Of a DNA stretch of 64,000 nt, positions 1 to 11,339 are shown in pieces; the first letter of the stretch is position 1, and each line of letters opens with the position of its first letter. Where the stretch lies: positions 5,877,962 through 5,941,961 of the forward strand of contig JAJEKV010000054.1 of the NCBI GenBank assembly GCA_021234155.1, read 5' to 3'. A program made the translations under genes and the position numbers. The stretch comes from Isoetes taiwanensis. Taxonomy: Eukaryota; Streptophyta; Lycopodiopsida; Isoetales; Isoetaceae. The notes under the pieces are model-generated. The model did not search any database, had not been told where the DNA came from, and saw nothing but the letters and a program-made list of their open reading frames with translations.

Positions 1-135
1 CCACTTTTTGTCCGGATTAACCATTTGGCTGATATCAGATGTCCGGATTAACCACCTTGGCTGATATCGGATGTCCGGATTCTGATACCGGATGTCCGGA
101 TTAACCACTCTGTTTTGTCCGGATTAACCACATCC
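1..135. repeat. Imperfect tandem repeat, core TGTCCGGATTAACCAC
   Basis: The core TGTCCGGATT recurs five times, near positions 8, 40, 73, 91 and 117. Four of the five are followed by AACCA and several are preceded by GCTGATATC(A/G)GA. Spacing is irregular, about 20 to 33 bases. The array overlaps the end of a minus-strand open frame and so supplies its repetitive last residues. It runs off the left edge of the window. Confidence 0.8.
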
Positions 136-503
136 CGGATGATAAATACGGAGTTCCGTCCTATGCAATCTTTGAAACACCAAAACAAATTGAAGAATTC
201 TAAAAATTGTTGAGCCGCCCGTAGCATGAAGAAGCTGTCAGATTTGCTGCCAGACTTATCAGGAAAAAGTTGCGGGCTTAGAACAGAGGCATAACTTTGG
301 TAAAAACTCAAATGAACCTTTGTAATGCATAGGGAGCTCATGGATTCATCAAGAACCTCTAAATCTGCAGGATTTCTTGGGAAAAGCTGCCGGATCTTTG
401 ACCTTAATTCGACTTTGCCCAAGGGTTTCTCTGTCTTAGTCGAGGTTACCCCTGCCGAAGAATTAGTAGGTGCCCAAGGTTTTTGTCGACTGTGATCTGT
501 CTG
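48..503 (-). CDS. Unidentified open frame, possible terminal exon
   Basis: The minus strand is open for about 150 codons, from just after a TAG at 504-506 to a stop at the tandem repeats. That upstream stop sits in TGCATAGCAG, which could be a 3' splice site, so this may be an internal or last exon and not a complete gene. Visible features are a Ser/Thr/Pro-rich start, the segment KIRQLFPRNPADLEVLDE and an aromatic stretch FLEFFNLFWCF. The last 30 residues are encoded by the tandem repeat. I do not recognise the family. It could be part of a retroelement or a chance frame. Confidence 0.25.
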   Translation of the reverse strand, partial: QTDHSRQKPWAPTNSSAGVTSTKTEKPLGKVELRSKIRQLFPRNPADLEVLDESMSSLCITKVHLSFYQSYASVLSPQLFPDKSGSKSDSFFMLRAAQQFLEFFNLFWCFKDCIGRNSVFIIRDVVNPDKTEWLIRTSGIRIRTSDISQGG

Positions 504-509
504 CTATGC

Positions 510-1495
510 AGCAAAAGCTCCAACTTGTAATTTCGTTCGAGAATGCTAACAAAAGCTCCACCATCGATTTTGGTTTGAAAATGCTAATTATGCTTGGCTC
601 CTGTCACATTATCTAAAAGATTCGTTGGTCCCTAATAATTTAAGCTTCAATGAACTACAAGATAATAATAAGATAATGCAACCTACAACTTTTCCTCTCT
701 ATTCTTATTAATGTTTGCCCAATTCATTTGGTATTTGGGGAGGGTATTCTGGCAATGGTGGGGATTAAGATTCTGGTATTGTATTGTATTCAAAATGGTA
801 TGTTTGTGCATGTGAGAGCTGCTTATTTGTTGCGGGGGTCAAGTTTCTATTTGGGTGATGCGTTTGTGCTATTTTTTTTAAGTGTGGGCAATGGTTTGAG
901 AAAGGAAATATTGGTCCGGTTTTGGAAGTTCTGCTGTGTCGACATAGCAGTGGCCGGAACTGTGAGGCGGATGGTGTCAGCGATTCGAAGCAGAGCCACG
1001 AGCCTGGGTGGCGCTTCCATGCGGCCGGTTTTGGCTGGGACATCTCCACAGGAGCTCGGTTTTGGCTGGGGCGTGTGCAGAGCAGGTGTCCTGGTTTTTT
1101 GAGTCTGGGCGGGCAGAGGTCCGGATGCGCCATGGCTATGGCTGCCTTCTGCCGTGGCTGTGCTTTCATTCGCATCCGAAAATTCCCAGCATTCCAGACA
1201 CAAATATGGCGAAGCGTTTGTGGTTGCGAAGGAAACATTGCTGCAAGTCAGCAAATCCTCTGCTTTGCAAAAGAGTTCTCAAAGTTGGTGAAGCGGCTGT
1301 GCAAATCCGGCAATCTATCAGGAGGGATGCAAGGCTGAGGGTGAAGGTTAAAATTGAGAGGTCTGTGTGTAGAATTTGCAAGGATAGAGAAGGCAGGAAA
1401 TGCAGCAGTGGAGGCTTGTGGCACAAATGGGCAGCTTGATGGCTGCTGCTTGCTTGTAGCATTCATGCATTTATGCAGGTAAGATGGCATTGGAA
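510..1495. other. No gene seen
   Basis: AT-rich DNA to about 900, then a more GC-rich block from about 900 to 1440. That block has overlapping open frames in several phases on both strands. No frame shows a recognisable domain, a convincing start or splice-site continuity. Confidence 0.5.
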
Positions 1496-1499
1496 GGGT

Positions 1500-1640
1500 T
1501 CTGGTGAGGCCGAGATGGCCAGGAGGTTCGAATCCTCCAGCCCTGGTTAGGATTAATTGGGGGATTAATTAGAATTCTGTGCCCTCTTTGCTTCTCTGCT
1601 TGGAACTTTTGGTACCGTGGGTTCAAATCCCACATGCCAT
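1500..1640 (+). repeat. tRNA-like T-arm motifs, possible SINE debris
   Basis: Two sequences have the form of a tRNA T-arm (pol III B box). The first is GGAGGTTCGAATCCTCC near 1526-1542 and the second is GTGGGTTCAAATCCCAC near 1617-1634. Each has a perfect 5-bp stem. No complete cloverleaf or clear A box accompanies them, so they look like remains of tRNA-derived SINEs, not working tRNA genes. Confidence 0.35.
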
Positions 1641-1844
1641 CTTCACAGCAACAAAAGTAATCGGGAGGCTGTTTGTCAGCGCAGGGATCAGTAGATGGAT
1701 TCCTCTTTCCTTCAACCATATGAGCGGTATGCGGATTACAGTGCGCGGTCGCAGACGATGGAGCCGGGTAGTACGGGCCTATTTTAAATTTTAAGGCCAT
1801 GGCAGGCCAATGGTTGCTTCGCTCGTTGATGTGCACCTTTGAAA

Positions 1845-4540
1845 TTTGTATGGGTCCTCGCGATCAAAAAACAGGAGGCCCTTGATGTGGCATTAAGGGA
1901 GGAATATTCCTCCCATCAACGGCTCCAAATGGAAATTGAAAACATCCCATAATATATGAATTGATAAACTCCCAATCGGTTCACAACTCACGAAAAACCC
2001 CTATTTTTTAATAAACCCCCACCCCAAAAAAAAAAAAAAAAAAAAACTTGTAAAAACTATTTGCAAACATAATCACTTATTTTCTAGACCAAAGCCATTT
2101 GAAAAACCCAAAATTTGGCAAAGTTAATTTTCCTAGTAAAAATGCACACGTCATCATTGCATTTGCAAAAATTGGTCATTTCTTGTTTTGGGCTTTTTCC
2201 AAGGTCCAAAATCGCATTCCCTCTCTAGAAAAGAAAACAAGAAAAAAGAAGGGAGAAAAAATCCATCCGTGAAAATAACACATTAAAATGCATCGTTGAA
2301 ATTAACACAATCGAAAATGCACACATTAAAAAATAACACAATAAAAAATACACACGCTTAATCTAAAATAACACAATCGAAAACTTTTCTTATATGAGTC
2401 TTTGGGATATACATTCAAAATTTTTTGTTAAAACTAGCCCTAAATAGATCGGAGAGCCAAGAAACTGAATTTTTACTAGAGCCTGGATCCAAAAGGGGTT
2501 CACATAGTTTTAGCCGTACAATCTGGTGAGTAACCCTTGCACTCACACGAGGTACCCCTATGTGATAGGTGCACCCATCCGACCTGGACCTAGCCCAATT
2601 TGCCAGATTTGCCTTGTACATAGCAATAAACATTAGAAAACTAAGAAATCCACTTATAAATCATGCAATGCAAAACAAGGTGCTGCGCACGAGGGGTTGC
2701 CCTTTGATGGCTCGAGGTTGTGGTTTCATGGGTTCTGTTTCGTTCTTTTGTGCTCGAATGAACGCAGAACAATAGTGTTTTTTATTAGTAAAGTTGCTAT
2801 TCATTGAGATGGTTGTATGTGTTGTTCTATCATGTAGTGATTGTTATGTAGGTTTTATTAACACAAATTGACTGAGTTCATGTGATTGTATTGGTTCTCT
2901 AGAGTTGTAACATTTTGATCAGCATGTATGCGAAGTCTCATTCGATTCTGAGAGGCATGTAATGTCTCTGACCATCTCGTAATAAGAAATGTAGTCTCAT
3001 ATTGGCATTCTATTCTATTCTCTTGTCAAATATTTACATTAGGGTTGGAACATAAAAACACTCTGTATAATCCTGGGCTCAACTCTCAGACGATTTTTTA
3101 TTTGCATTAAGATGGGTTTTGGCCATTAAAATGAATATATATAATTGTATGGTGACATGATATACCAGAATGTCACTATCGAACACAAAAATAAAGAAGA
3201 AAGAACATGCAAGGAAGGAAGAACAATATTTGCAAGCTCAAAGATGTAGCTCAACCTGTAGCTTGTTTCAAAATAACTCAAAGATATATTTCCACTGGCA
3301 GAATGCAAGTGTGGGGGCAAGAGGGAAAGGTAGGCAAAGAAAAACATGCAAAGGAAATATTCACAAGCTCAAAACGGGACAAAGCGTAAAACTATGAGTC
3401 CACGCCATTGAACTTGGTTATTCATAAATAAACACCTTATTAGATCTTTGGTTTCCCATCAGAAGTAGAAATGAATTGTTCCAAGGCCCATGCTTGGTTT
3501 CGGTTGAGAGGCCATCTAGACAACTAGAGGGTAGCCACCATTGATTTGGGGTTTTAATTTGCATTCCAATCCTCTTCAATTTGGATATCATTGCTTTTGT
3601 TTGCTACCAGAAGCTTTAATGGCTTAACACTCAATTTATCCTTAAATTGAAGGATTGAAACCCGCAACTCAAAAATTCCTTTTCGATTATCATATAACCA
3701 AGCTCAAATAAATTCGCACCGCAAATCAACACCACCCTACCAATTAAGGAAGATTTGATGAATTGCAACCTCTTTTCGCCACGAAATCATAAAATTATGA
3801 GGGAAAGTTATGATCCAATCAAACAATTGTTTATCTCCATTGCAGACTTATGTACATGATATGAACAGAATACTAAATCCTTCATTCCCCTAGTGGTGAA
3901 ATTGGCAAGGTTTAACACACAACACAATGAGAGTGCCATTCTACCACAAATATCAAGAGTTCTGTAAAGGAAGCCGAAGCAGTTCTAATATATGTATGAT
4001 GTAAAGCATAGTAGAAATATCATAGAAGGATGTTAGAATTGGTAAAACTTGTATAGTACATGGCTGTAGTTCTTGCCCTTATTGCAGAATTCATAATACT
4101 TCATAATGGGACTGCTCGTTTGCTAAGGATTCTTCGCTTCATCTTTTGCTCAAGAATTACGAAAGGTCTCAAGTAGGGGCTGGAGATTGAGAAACAGGTG
4201 ATTTCTTTTCCTCAAAACCTACTTTGTCACCGGAAATATCCTTTGAGCTTTTTCGGGATATGGAGATGTCCCGCTATATCTTTGTTTCGCGTTTTAACAG
4301 AATCTATGCGTGAAGCTCTCCTCGCTTGTTTGATATCCGAGAATCATGAACAATGTTACTTATTCTCGACTGTTTTTACATGTACCGGGAAGGAAATGCA
4401 ATTACCAAGACCGCCATCATCCGAAGGTGTTACAGTCGAGAAATATTGGTCGAGGTTTGTGTACCTCCCACGCCTTGACAACCAAAAACCGCAATGTTCA
4501 TTAAAGCATTTGCCTGAAAGATGAACATGGTGAAATCTCA
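1845..4540. other. No gene seen; A-rich and AT-rich spacer
   Basis: A-rich low-complexity DNA runs from about 1980 to 2400 and includes a poly-A tract near 2027-2046. The rest is AT-rich with only short overlapping open frames. I saw no RNA gene or recognisable protein fragment. Confidence 0.5.
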
Positions 4541-4558
4541 ACTGTAGAAATATGTTGC

Positions 4559-4974
4559 ATAGAAGATGGTGAGATGTGCAAGAGGGGTCTTGCTTTCAGC
4601 AGCATCTGATGAAGTAAAAAGGGCAACTAAGTCAACACATAATTAAAAAACGCCATAGCTAAGAAATTTAAGCTAACCTTCATTTTTAGAGGCAGAAACA
4701 GAAGAGAGTGAGGTCGACTGGGTTTGTGGTGGAGACATGGAAAGGTCCAAATGGGGTTGGGATAAGAGAGTGCGAAGATTTGTAAAGCCACCCCAGTCTA
4801 GGTTAAGCAGTTCGTCCATGGAAGCATCGGGGCTCTGCATTGGGTTTACTTAGACAGCTTAAAAACACAAAACGGTAGAGCAAAAGAGGGCAAAAGGAAA
4901 ATACTCACAGGAAATGGTTCTGAATCTGGCGGTTGCACTCCAGCCCCAAGGAAGGGGGAACCAAATGCCTCCAT
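4559..4974 (-). pseudogene. 5' exons of a possible TIFY/ZIM-type gene, truncated
   Basis: Three minus-strand pieces join in frame. Exon 1 (4974-4909) starts with ATG and encodes MEAFGSPFLGAGVQPPDSEP before a GTGAGT donor. Exon 2 (4834-4678) follows an AATGCAG acceptor and encodes an acidic, Ser/Pro-rich stretch with SMDELLNLDWGGF; it ends in phase 1 at a GTTAGC donor. Exon 3 begins at 4605 after TTCATCAG and reads DAAESKTPLAHLTIFYA. LTIFY is the core of the TIFY motif of plant JAZ/ZIM proteins, but the glycine expected two residues after Y is missing and the frame stops seven codons later. A possible continuation (GKCFNEHCG, near 4520) needs a non-standard junction. No Jas or CCT domain is visible. 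Three clean junctions support a real gene origin; the TIFY identity rests on five residues. Confidence 0.4.
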
Positions 4975-5482
4975 GCACTCACTTACTTCAATTGAAATGC
5001 TTAATCCATCCGTCGGATAACATTTGCATCCCTAATCTCCAGTTTCTTTATTGTAAGCCATTCGAATACCCCTAAAATTCAAGTCCGACCTCAATATGAT
5101 GATTTCAGCTCTTTTGAACACCCAGCTGGCGAAAAGAATCCTGGCAACGGGCTGTTTGAGAAATATCCCCAACATAGTGCTGTTTTAGATGGATAGATAG
5201 CCCAAAGCTTCCATGCTCTGCCAAGCACAGCAACGTAATTCAAAGCTCAGAATCCCTGTTGATGTTGTAAGTTCTGAAAACAGAGCAGTTAAACTAATTT
5301 GCTTGCAGAGCTAACTATTACTCCAGCTCTTATCACAAGCTAATAGGGCGTCATATGCTCTGCCCTCTGCAAAAAAACCCAAATCGTTCAGACCTCTCCG
5401 GTTAGCCGGTTTCGAGAGCGGCTGCCCACCAACAGAAGTGACCTAGCATTTACAGCCAATCATAAGTTTTTAGCAGTCACCA

Positions 5483-5522
5483 GCATATCCTAGGGATATT
5501 CTAGCATATACCTAGGATATGC
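5483..5522. repeat. Short inverted repeat (12-bp perfect arms)
   Basis: GCATATCCTAGG at 5483-5494 is matched by its reverse complement at 5511-5522, with a 16-base loop. Several related CATATCCTAG/CTAGCATAT words lie in the same stretch. Function unknown; it may be part of a small palindromic element. Confidence 0.6.
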
Positions 5523-5769
5523 CAAAAGCCCACATAAACAAGGGTTTGCCCCCTTAGGGGCAACCCAAAAAGACAAAACATGGGGTGGGGGGAGGGGGGG
5601 GGGATATGAAAACAAGTTCATTTGAATTTTTTGAAGGGGTTAAGTGCGAAGATTGAAGTTCTTGCCATCGTAAGAGACTAGCTTTCAAGCATTTGACAAG
5701 GAAATTACCTTCTTGCCTTGAGAACAACTAGTGTTTGAGGCAAAATTTGAGTTATATCCATTTTTCATG

Positions 5770-8080
5770 AATAAATTCTGTGCCCAGGATGTGTACAAAT
5801 GGAACAAAAATTATAGGCGACCACATGGTAGCTGAGCATGGAAATTCAGGTTCAATGAAACCTAGATCCTATACCTTGACAGTAGATGGCATATTCACCT
5901 TGTATGTTGGAGAGAATACTGAGACTACGCCATATGATCGAAGAAGACCACTCAATGGATAAGAGAGAATATATTAAAGCTGCCCTCGGTCTTGACCAAG
6001 AAGGATATACATCAGGAAGTTCATATTAGAGCTGATTGTCTTCAATATATGATTGATAGACCCAATGTAAAAATTAGAGTTATCCTGCCAAAACTCAATC
6101 AAAAAATGGCCTAGTGCTCCTGACCCATGACCATGCATTAAATCTCCAGTGACACTAGCCTTTAGATGCTCCCCTCTCCATGCTGAGTTGGCTAATTTTT
6201 CAAGCCTAGGCACCATAGTCTTATTCTGGTCCATTTCATGAACGATTGTAAGAGCTTCATCCGATGAACGATACAGTGCTCACCATGACCAATAACGGCT
6301 CCTGCAAGATAGGTGTGCGGTCACACGAGCCTTTCTTCCCCGTGCTAACTGTCTTCTTTCTGATGGATCCTGTATTTTAGCTAATTTCTATTTGATAACT
6401 ATACATATATTGCATTTGGAGAAAGTTATGCGCTTGGCAATGGGAACCTCCGAGTGATTATCCTTCCAAGTATGCAAGAAAGAAGGAAGGAAGGAAGGAA
6501 GGAAGTTTATTTTAACGTCCACGGAGGCCAGAGGCCTATGAGACGGCACAGAACAGGCAAAAAAGCCAAAAACCCCAACACCAAAAACAAACAATGTAAC
6601 TGTACAGTGGAACCCTACTACCGGGATGAAAAAACCCCCACTTGGGAGGAAAAACCCTAACAGTAGGCTCTCAAATACCATGCCCCAGAAGAGCAAGTCT
6701 GACGGCCGAAATCTGCAGGATGTAAGCTCCCAGTCGCGCTACCATAGGTGATGCGAGTAACTGATGTAGCGAATCACTACTCACATACTTACCATAGAAG
6801 ATTCACTTGAAGATAATTGGGGCCACAACTAGACTGACATGTGCATGGAATTCTTCAATTCTAGAGTCTGAGGCTTTGAAGATCAACGTGACCAATACCA
6901 CAGGTAAGCCATATGATATACCTCCTACGGAGATCTCACAACCGAAAAAGCTATCGAGGAGGCTTTACCTTTATCTTGATAATTGCTCTAACCAGAACAA
7001 GAACAGATATATGTTCTCATACCTTTCTTACCTTCTATGACAGTGTGTGTTTGATGAGGTTCATGATGGTTGGTCATATACACGATGATGTAAATGCTTT
7101 AATCGTTAATTATTCTATTCATTTAAAAATATTAGATGCACTCACCATTCTGGAGTTAATGCATTTATTTCGGGTAGCTTGAAGGCTCTACCTTGTGCAC
7201 GAGATCCCTGACTGGAAGGGCTTTGTGAATTGCTACATTCCTGATAAGAAGGAACGTGTGATTGACCATCTAGATCCGCTTCTGTTCAAGTTTTGCAAAA
7301 AGGATGGTTGACCTCTAATGTCTTATAAGATGAGACCTGGGTACTCGGAGTGGCTGCCAGAAAAGGGTATCAAAATGTGGAAAGCAGATGCAGAGGGTGC
7401 ACCCATAATTCTTCAAGAGGTACCAAAGACTATACCTCGAGTCAAAGCTCTTAAAGGCATAGGTGCTTTGAGAAGCTCCATAAGAAAGTACATCAAGCAT
7501 AGCATTGGATAGCCGTCTCAAAAGGAGCGGAGCAGTCTTGGTCTAATATATACATAAATGAGATTATCAACTATTGATTGGATCTACTATGTGTGCTTGG
7601 ATAGATGGATGCCGGTCCATCTGAGATGCATGATTTCTTCCCTTGCATGCGCCAAGATACTTTGGTTGAACCAGAAGTAGTGATCCAACAAGAATGTACT
7701 ATTCGATCAGCATATGTAGGTCCAACTAATTAGAGACCAAAAAATCCCATTCAGATCTTTAATCGCTATTAAAATATTAAGAAGAGTATCTTCTTGCTCG
7801 TGAGGCCAGCAGATAACTGTCCAACATGGTTAACTTATGGAGAAGAAAAGTCTATAGAAGACCGAAATGAGACTCACTATGAAGAGGTGTATGTCTCTTG
7901 GTGGGAGCATATCAATAGGAAGGTTGTATCCTATCCCGATAACTACATTGATTGTTGAGAGCAGAGATGCAGACCTAACCCTAAAGATTTGCCTTGATAC
8001 CAACCAGTAAAAACCATTGAGTTTGCATGGACAATTGAAGGGATGCCTTCAATGATTTTAATCCCACACGATGTGGCCTC
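5770..8080 (+). mobile_element. Decayed DUF7869-type transposon, copy A (rearranged)
   Basis: This is a pseudogene copy of the protein encoded on the minus strand at 57.2-59.6 kb. Matching plus-strand pieces include AEHGNSGS near 5830, LPSVLTKKDIHQEVHI near 5980-6025, EDNWGH near 6812, LDNCSNQNKNRYMFSYLSYL near 6977-7036, MMVGHIHDDVNAL near 7070 and RPKNPIQIF near 7735. The asparagine-containing LDNC..QNKNRY segment and the VGH.HDD segment are hallmarks of DUF7869 proteins, which are transposase-like. Many stops and frameshifts interrupt the frame. The piece from about 6031 to 6472 runs in the opposite direction and a LINE 3' end lies at 6473-6700. The reading TGT-TGA near 7960 coincides with the stop in copy B, yet similarity continues past it (RPNPKDLP). 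Confidence 0.7.
6473..6700 (-). mobile_element. LINE 3' end fragment with GGAA-repeat tail
   Basis: Read on the minus strand this contains the same 3' module as the LINE copies at 11.05, 13.74 and 54.96 kb: a CCTACT...AGTAGG stem around an A/C-rich to G/T-rich hairpin, then CTCATAGGCC...GGCCTCCGTGGACG and a short terminal repeat. The tail here is (TTCC)n, seen on the plus strand as GGAA repeats at about 6480-6505. Only about 220 bases are present, so the copy is strongly 5'-truncated. It borders the inverted piece of transposon copy A. Confidence 0.7.
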
Positions 8081-8084
8081 TTAA

Positions 8085-9520
8085 TAACACTAGAGTGGTC
8101 CCGCGGACCTTTCCGGTCCATGGACCAGAATTGATCCAGTTGACCCACTGCCACTTAAACCAATATATCTGAATAGAAGTTTCAATTTCGTGATATATCG
8201 CCACCATATCAATCTTTACTTGATTCTTAATGATCTTCGAGAATTTCAAGACCAATGAACTCACCTATATGTTGTAGTGATTGTTCAAATATTAGAGAAT
8301 TTTACAGTTTCTGCAACAATCTAGAATTGCATTCTTGGGTTTTCCTAGCATAAACAGGCCTAAACCTTGATAAAATTGGAAATATTTGTCTATTTATGAT
8401 AGAACACATTGATTTGTATTTTTCAGCTTTGGTTGCTATCATCTAACATCCTTGGAAGCCGGCAAACCGTATTTTGTTCAAAAATGTTGCTTGCGGTTTA
8501 GGATTTATTTCTCTCTTATTATTACAAGTTTTGGCTTAATTCTTCTGCAAGGAGTAAATCAGTCAATCGGATATATTCTGGTCCAAATCTTCAATGAAAC
8601 AACGCGTCGAGTAATCATTCTTCCAGATAATAAGCTCTTCGACAATCTGCTTGATGAAATCAGTAAGCTTTTAAGCTTAGAAAGCTTATATTTCTAAGGA
8701 TTGGGCAGAGCTATAGCCAACATCATTACAAATTGCCATCATCGCAATGTGTGTAATTCATGTTTATCTAACTAGTTTCCTCGACTTTCTTGCTAGTAGC
8801 TAATTAGGGTGTCCTAGACCCACAATAGGATGCAAATACTTCAAAAATGGACCCAACTATTGAGTTAGGTTTATAAATACCAAACCAGCAATGAATTTCT
8901 AGAAGGAAGATAAATCCGCTGAAGGGAAAGTTAAATTGGCTGAAGAAGCAAAAGGGAAAGAACAAGATTGAACTTTTTAGATTAAAGCGAATAACAACAA
9001 TATCAACTCATTGCACTTTTAAGAAATTTGCCATGGTCCTCATATTTTAGGATATCAATGAGATTGAGGTAATGTTCTTATCTTTTGCATAATTGCTCTA
9101 AAAAACCCCAATGATAGTACTCCGGCTGCATTTCTTTAGTATGAATACCTGCTTCATGAGGCTTTACTAATATCAGGATAGATTCCTTTGTTTCTATTTC
9201 ATGTCAGTGTTGTTCTAAAATGCTTGGTGTTAAAACAACATGGATAATGTGTGTGAAATAGTTGGATTCATGAGCTTTTACTAATGCCAATGTATTTATG
9301 TCGTTTCATTCTCAGTGTTCTTCTTCTTGGTGTTCAAGTTGCATGGAGAGTGTAATTGTACTTTTGAACTATTTGCAGCATAATACTAAGTTCAAGAATA
9401 TCATGAAGAACGTTTTTATATGTACAAATGTTTAATGCATGTTGCAAAATGTTCGAACCTTGCAAGAACTAAAAACTGCCATCTAGATTATGTAAGAGGA
9501 ATGATAGAGCCTTTGCTGCA
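8085..9520. other. No gene seen
   Basis: AT-rich spacer with only short frames, including one of about 80 codons at 8452-8697 that begins with TTG and shows no recognisable motif. No RNA gene or mobile-element hallmark seen. Confidence 0.5.
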
Positions 9521-9525
9521 CAAGC

Positions 9526-11222
9526 ATCATACAATTAGATGATTTTGCGAAGGCTTTTGACACTGTGCCTCGGGAAAAACTATGGGCAAGATTGCGATAG
9601 CTGGGGGTTTCTGTAGATTTGCAGAATGCAGTGTACAGGCTATATGAAAGATGCTCGGGTCGGTTGCAGCCGACAAGCCAACCATTTGATAGTAGTATCG
9701 GGGTTCTTCAGGGATGCCCCCTCTCCCCAACATTGTTTGGGTTTTATATTGATCAATTGGAGAGCTGGCTTGCTGATAATGGGGGCGATGGAGCTCACCT
9801 TCTCTACCAGATCATCAGACAGTTAATATATGCTGATGATGTGGACCTCCTAGCTTACACACCAGCAGACATGCAACGACATCTCGATGCCCTGGACACA
9901 TTCCTCCAAGCGACTTATATGCGCGTCAACCTGGCCAAGACTAAGGTGGCTTTCATATCATCTTCACGTCAGCCGAGGATCCCCTCCTTCAGTTACCGAG
10001 GGCAGAATGTGGAAGTAGCATCCACATACAAATATTTGGGAGTGGAGTTTCCTTCTATTATGCACTGGGACACATCCATACAGCTACGAGTGACGGCGGG
10101 TTGGAAGGCACTATATGCAATGCAAAACAATAGTCATAGAGCAGAGTTGTGTGATTGGGCCCATCAGTCACACCTGTTCAAGGTCTTAGTGGATCATGTC
10201 CTTTTATACGGGATTGAAGTATGGGGCCCAGTAGTATCCCTCGCTACTTGGAATGACTTGGAGCAGGTGCAGAAAGCCTTCTTAGTACGAGCACTAGGGG
10301 TGAAGTCTACAGTCCCGTATCAAATTCTACTGCAGGAGACAGGATTCTTGCCTCTTCAGAGGGCGGCCCTTGATCGCCACATTGTCTATTTTCAGAAGAT
10401 GGTCGATATGGACGATGCTCGTCTCCCTAAACTAGTGCCATGGGGCCGCAGTGCCTCAAGGCCTGCTGGAGGGAAAAGAGAGCTCAATGGTTGGCTAGAT
10501 GGAATGTGCAAGAGCACAGGTACATACATGTGCAAACAGAGGTAGATCGCCATAGCTTGAGGCAATATCTTGACGCTTGCTTTCTCAACAAGCTTTGGGA
10601 TGTCAGCGCCACATAAATCCCACATTCGAACGAGGCTCCCAATGCTACCTGCGTACCCACTTGCCCATGAAAAGGCGCAGACTCATTGCCTCCATTCGCA
10701 CAGGGGCATATCATCTTCGAATTGAGACGGGCAGATGTCTTGGCAGATGGATTGGTGAGCCACGCCAGGACAGGCTCTGTCAATGCTGCCAAATGGGAGT
10801 CATTGAGGATGAATCTCATACCCTTCAAAGTTGCCCAGCATATGATAAAATCCGGATGCGCTATGCTGAGTTGGTCAGGCCTGGCCAGCCGCTACATGTG
10901 ACATTGAGCACAGCATCCGTACAAGTGCTGGGATCATAAATTCAAGAGGTTATGGACATGCGAGATCAGCTATGTGGCACACACTTGACATGTATATATA
11001 CATTTATTTCATGATGATGTATACTTGTACAGTTTGACAGCATTCTTATTACTGCCATGGTTTTTCCCTCAAAAACCCTTCGGGGCAGGGGTTTTTTAAC
11101 CCGGACAGTAATAAGCTTGATGCGCTCCTTCTGGGTCTCATAGGCCGATTGGTCTCAGTGGACGATAAAAAAACATTCTTATTCTTATTCTTATTCTTGT
11201 TCTTGTTCTTGTTCTTGAGCGT
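9526..11222 (+). mobile_element. LINE (non-LTR retrotransposon) copy 1, 5'-truncated
   Basis: The reverse transcriptase is recognisable from LDDFAKAFDTVPRE near 9535, through the RT motif GCPLSPTLFGFYID, to the catalytic YADDVDLLA near 9826-9852. The thumb and a long C-terminal part follow (KYLGVEF, then VDHVLLYGIEVWGP). A zinc-binding-like end reads CQCCQMGVIEDESHTLQSC near 10775-10830. A frameshift between about 10545 and 10577 splits the C-terminal part, and the endonuclease and start are missing. The 3' region holds a hairpin (11045-11115), and the element ends in a TTCTTA/TTCTTG repeat at about 11173-11220. The protein is not intact, so the copy is presumably inactive. Confidence 0.85.
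11045..11115 (+). other. LINE 3' stem-loop, copy 1
   Basis: CTTATTACTG (11045-11054) pairs perfectly with CAGTAATAAG (11106-11115). Inside lies a second hairpin, AAAAACCC...GGGGTTTTTT. The equivalent structure follows the other LINE copies with different but still complementary bases, so it is probably an RNA structure used in retrotransposition. Confidence 0.75.
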
Positions 11223-11339
11223 TCCATCTTTTTGTATTTTCTCTTCCTAATTTCCCACCCTCCCATGCCCTTTTGCAATATACTTGGAAGTTGTGGTCTT
11301 TTTTCCTCACCTCGTTTGTTTATGTTTCCTTCTGCGCTT

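Noticed and set aside
922-1439. Several overlapping frames in a GC-richer block
   Set aside because: Frames are open in many phases on both strands at once, as expected from composition alone, and none shows motifs.
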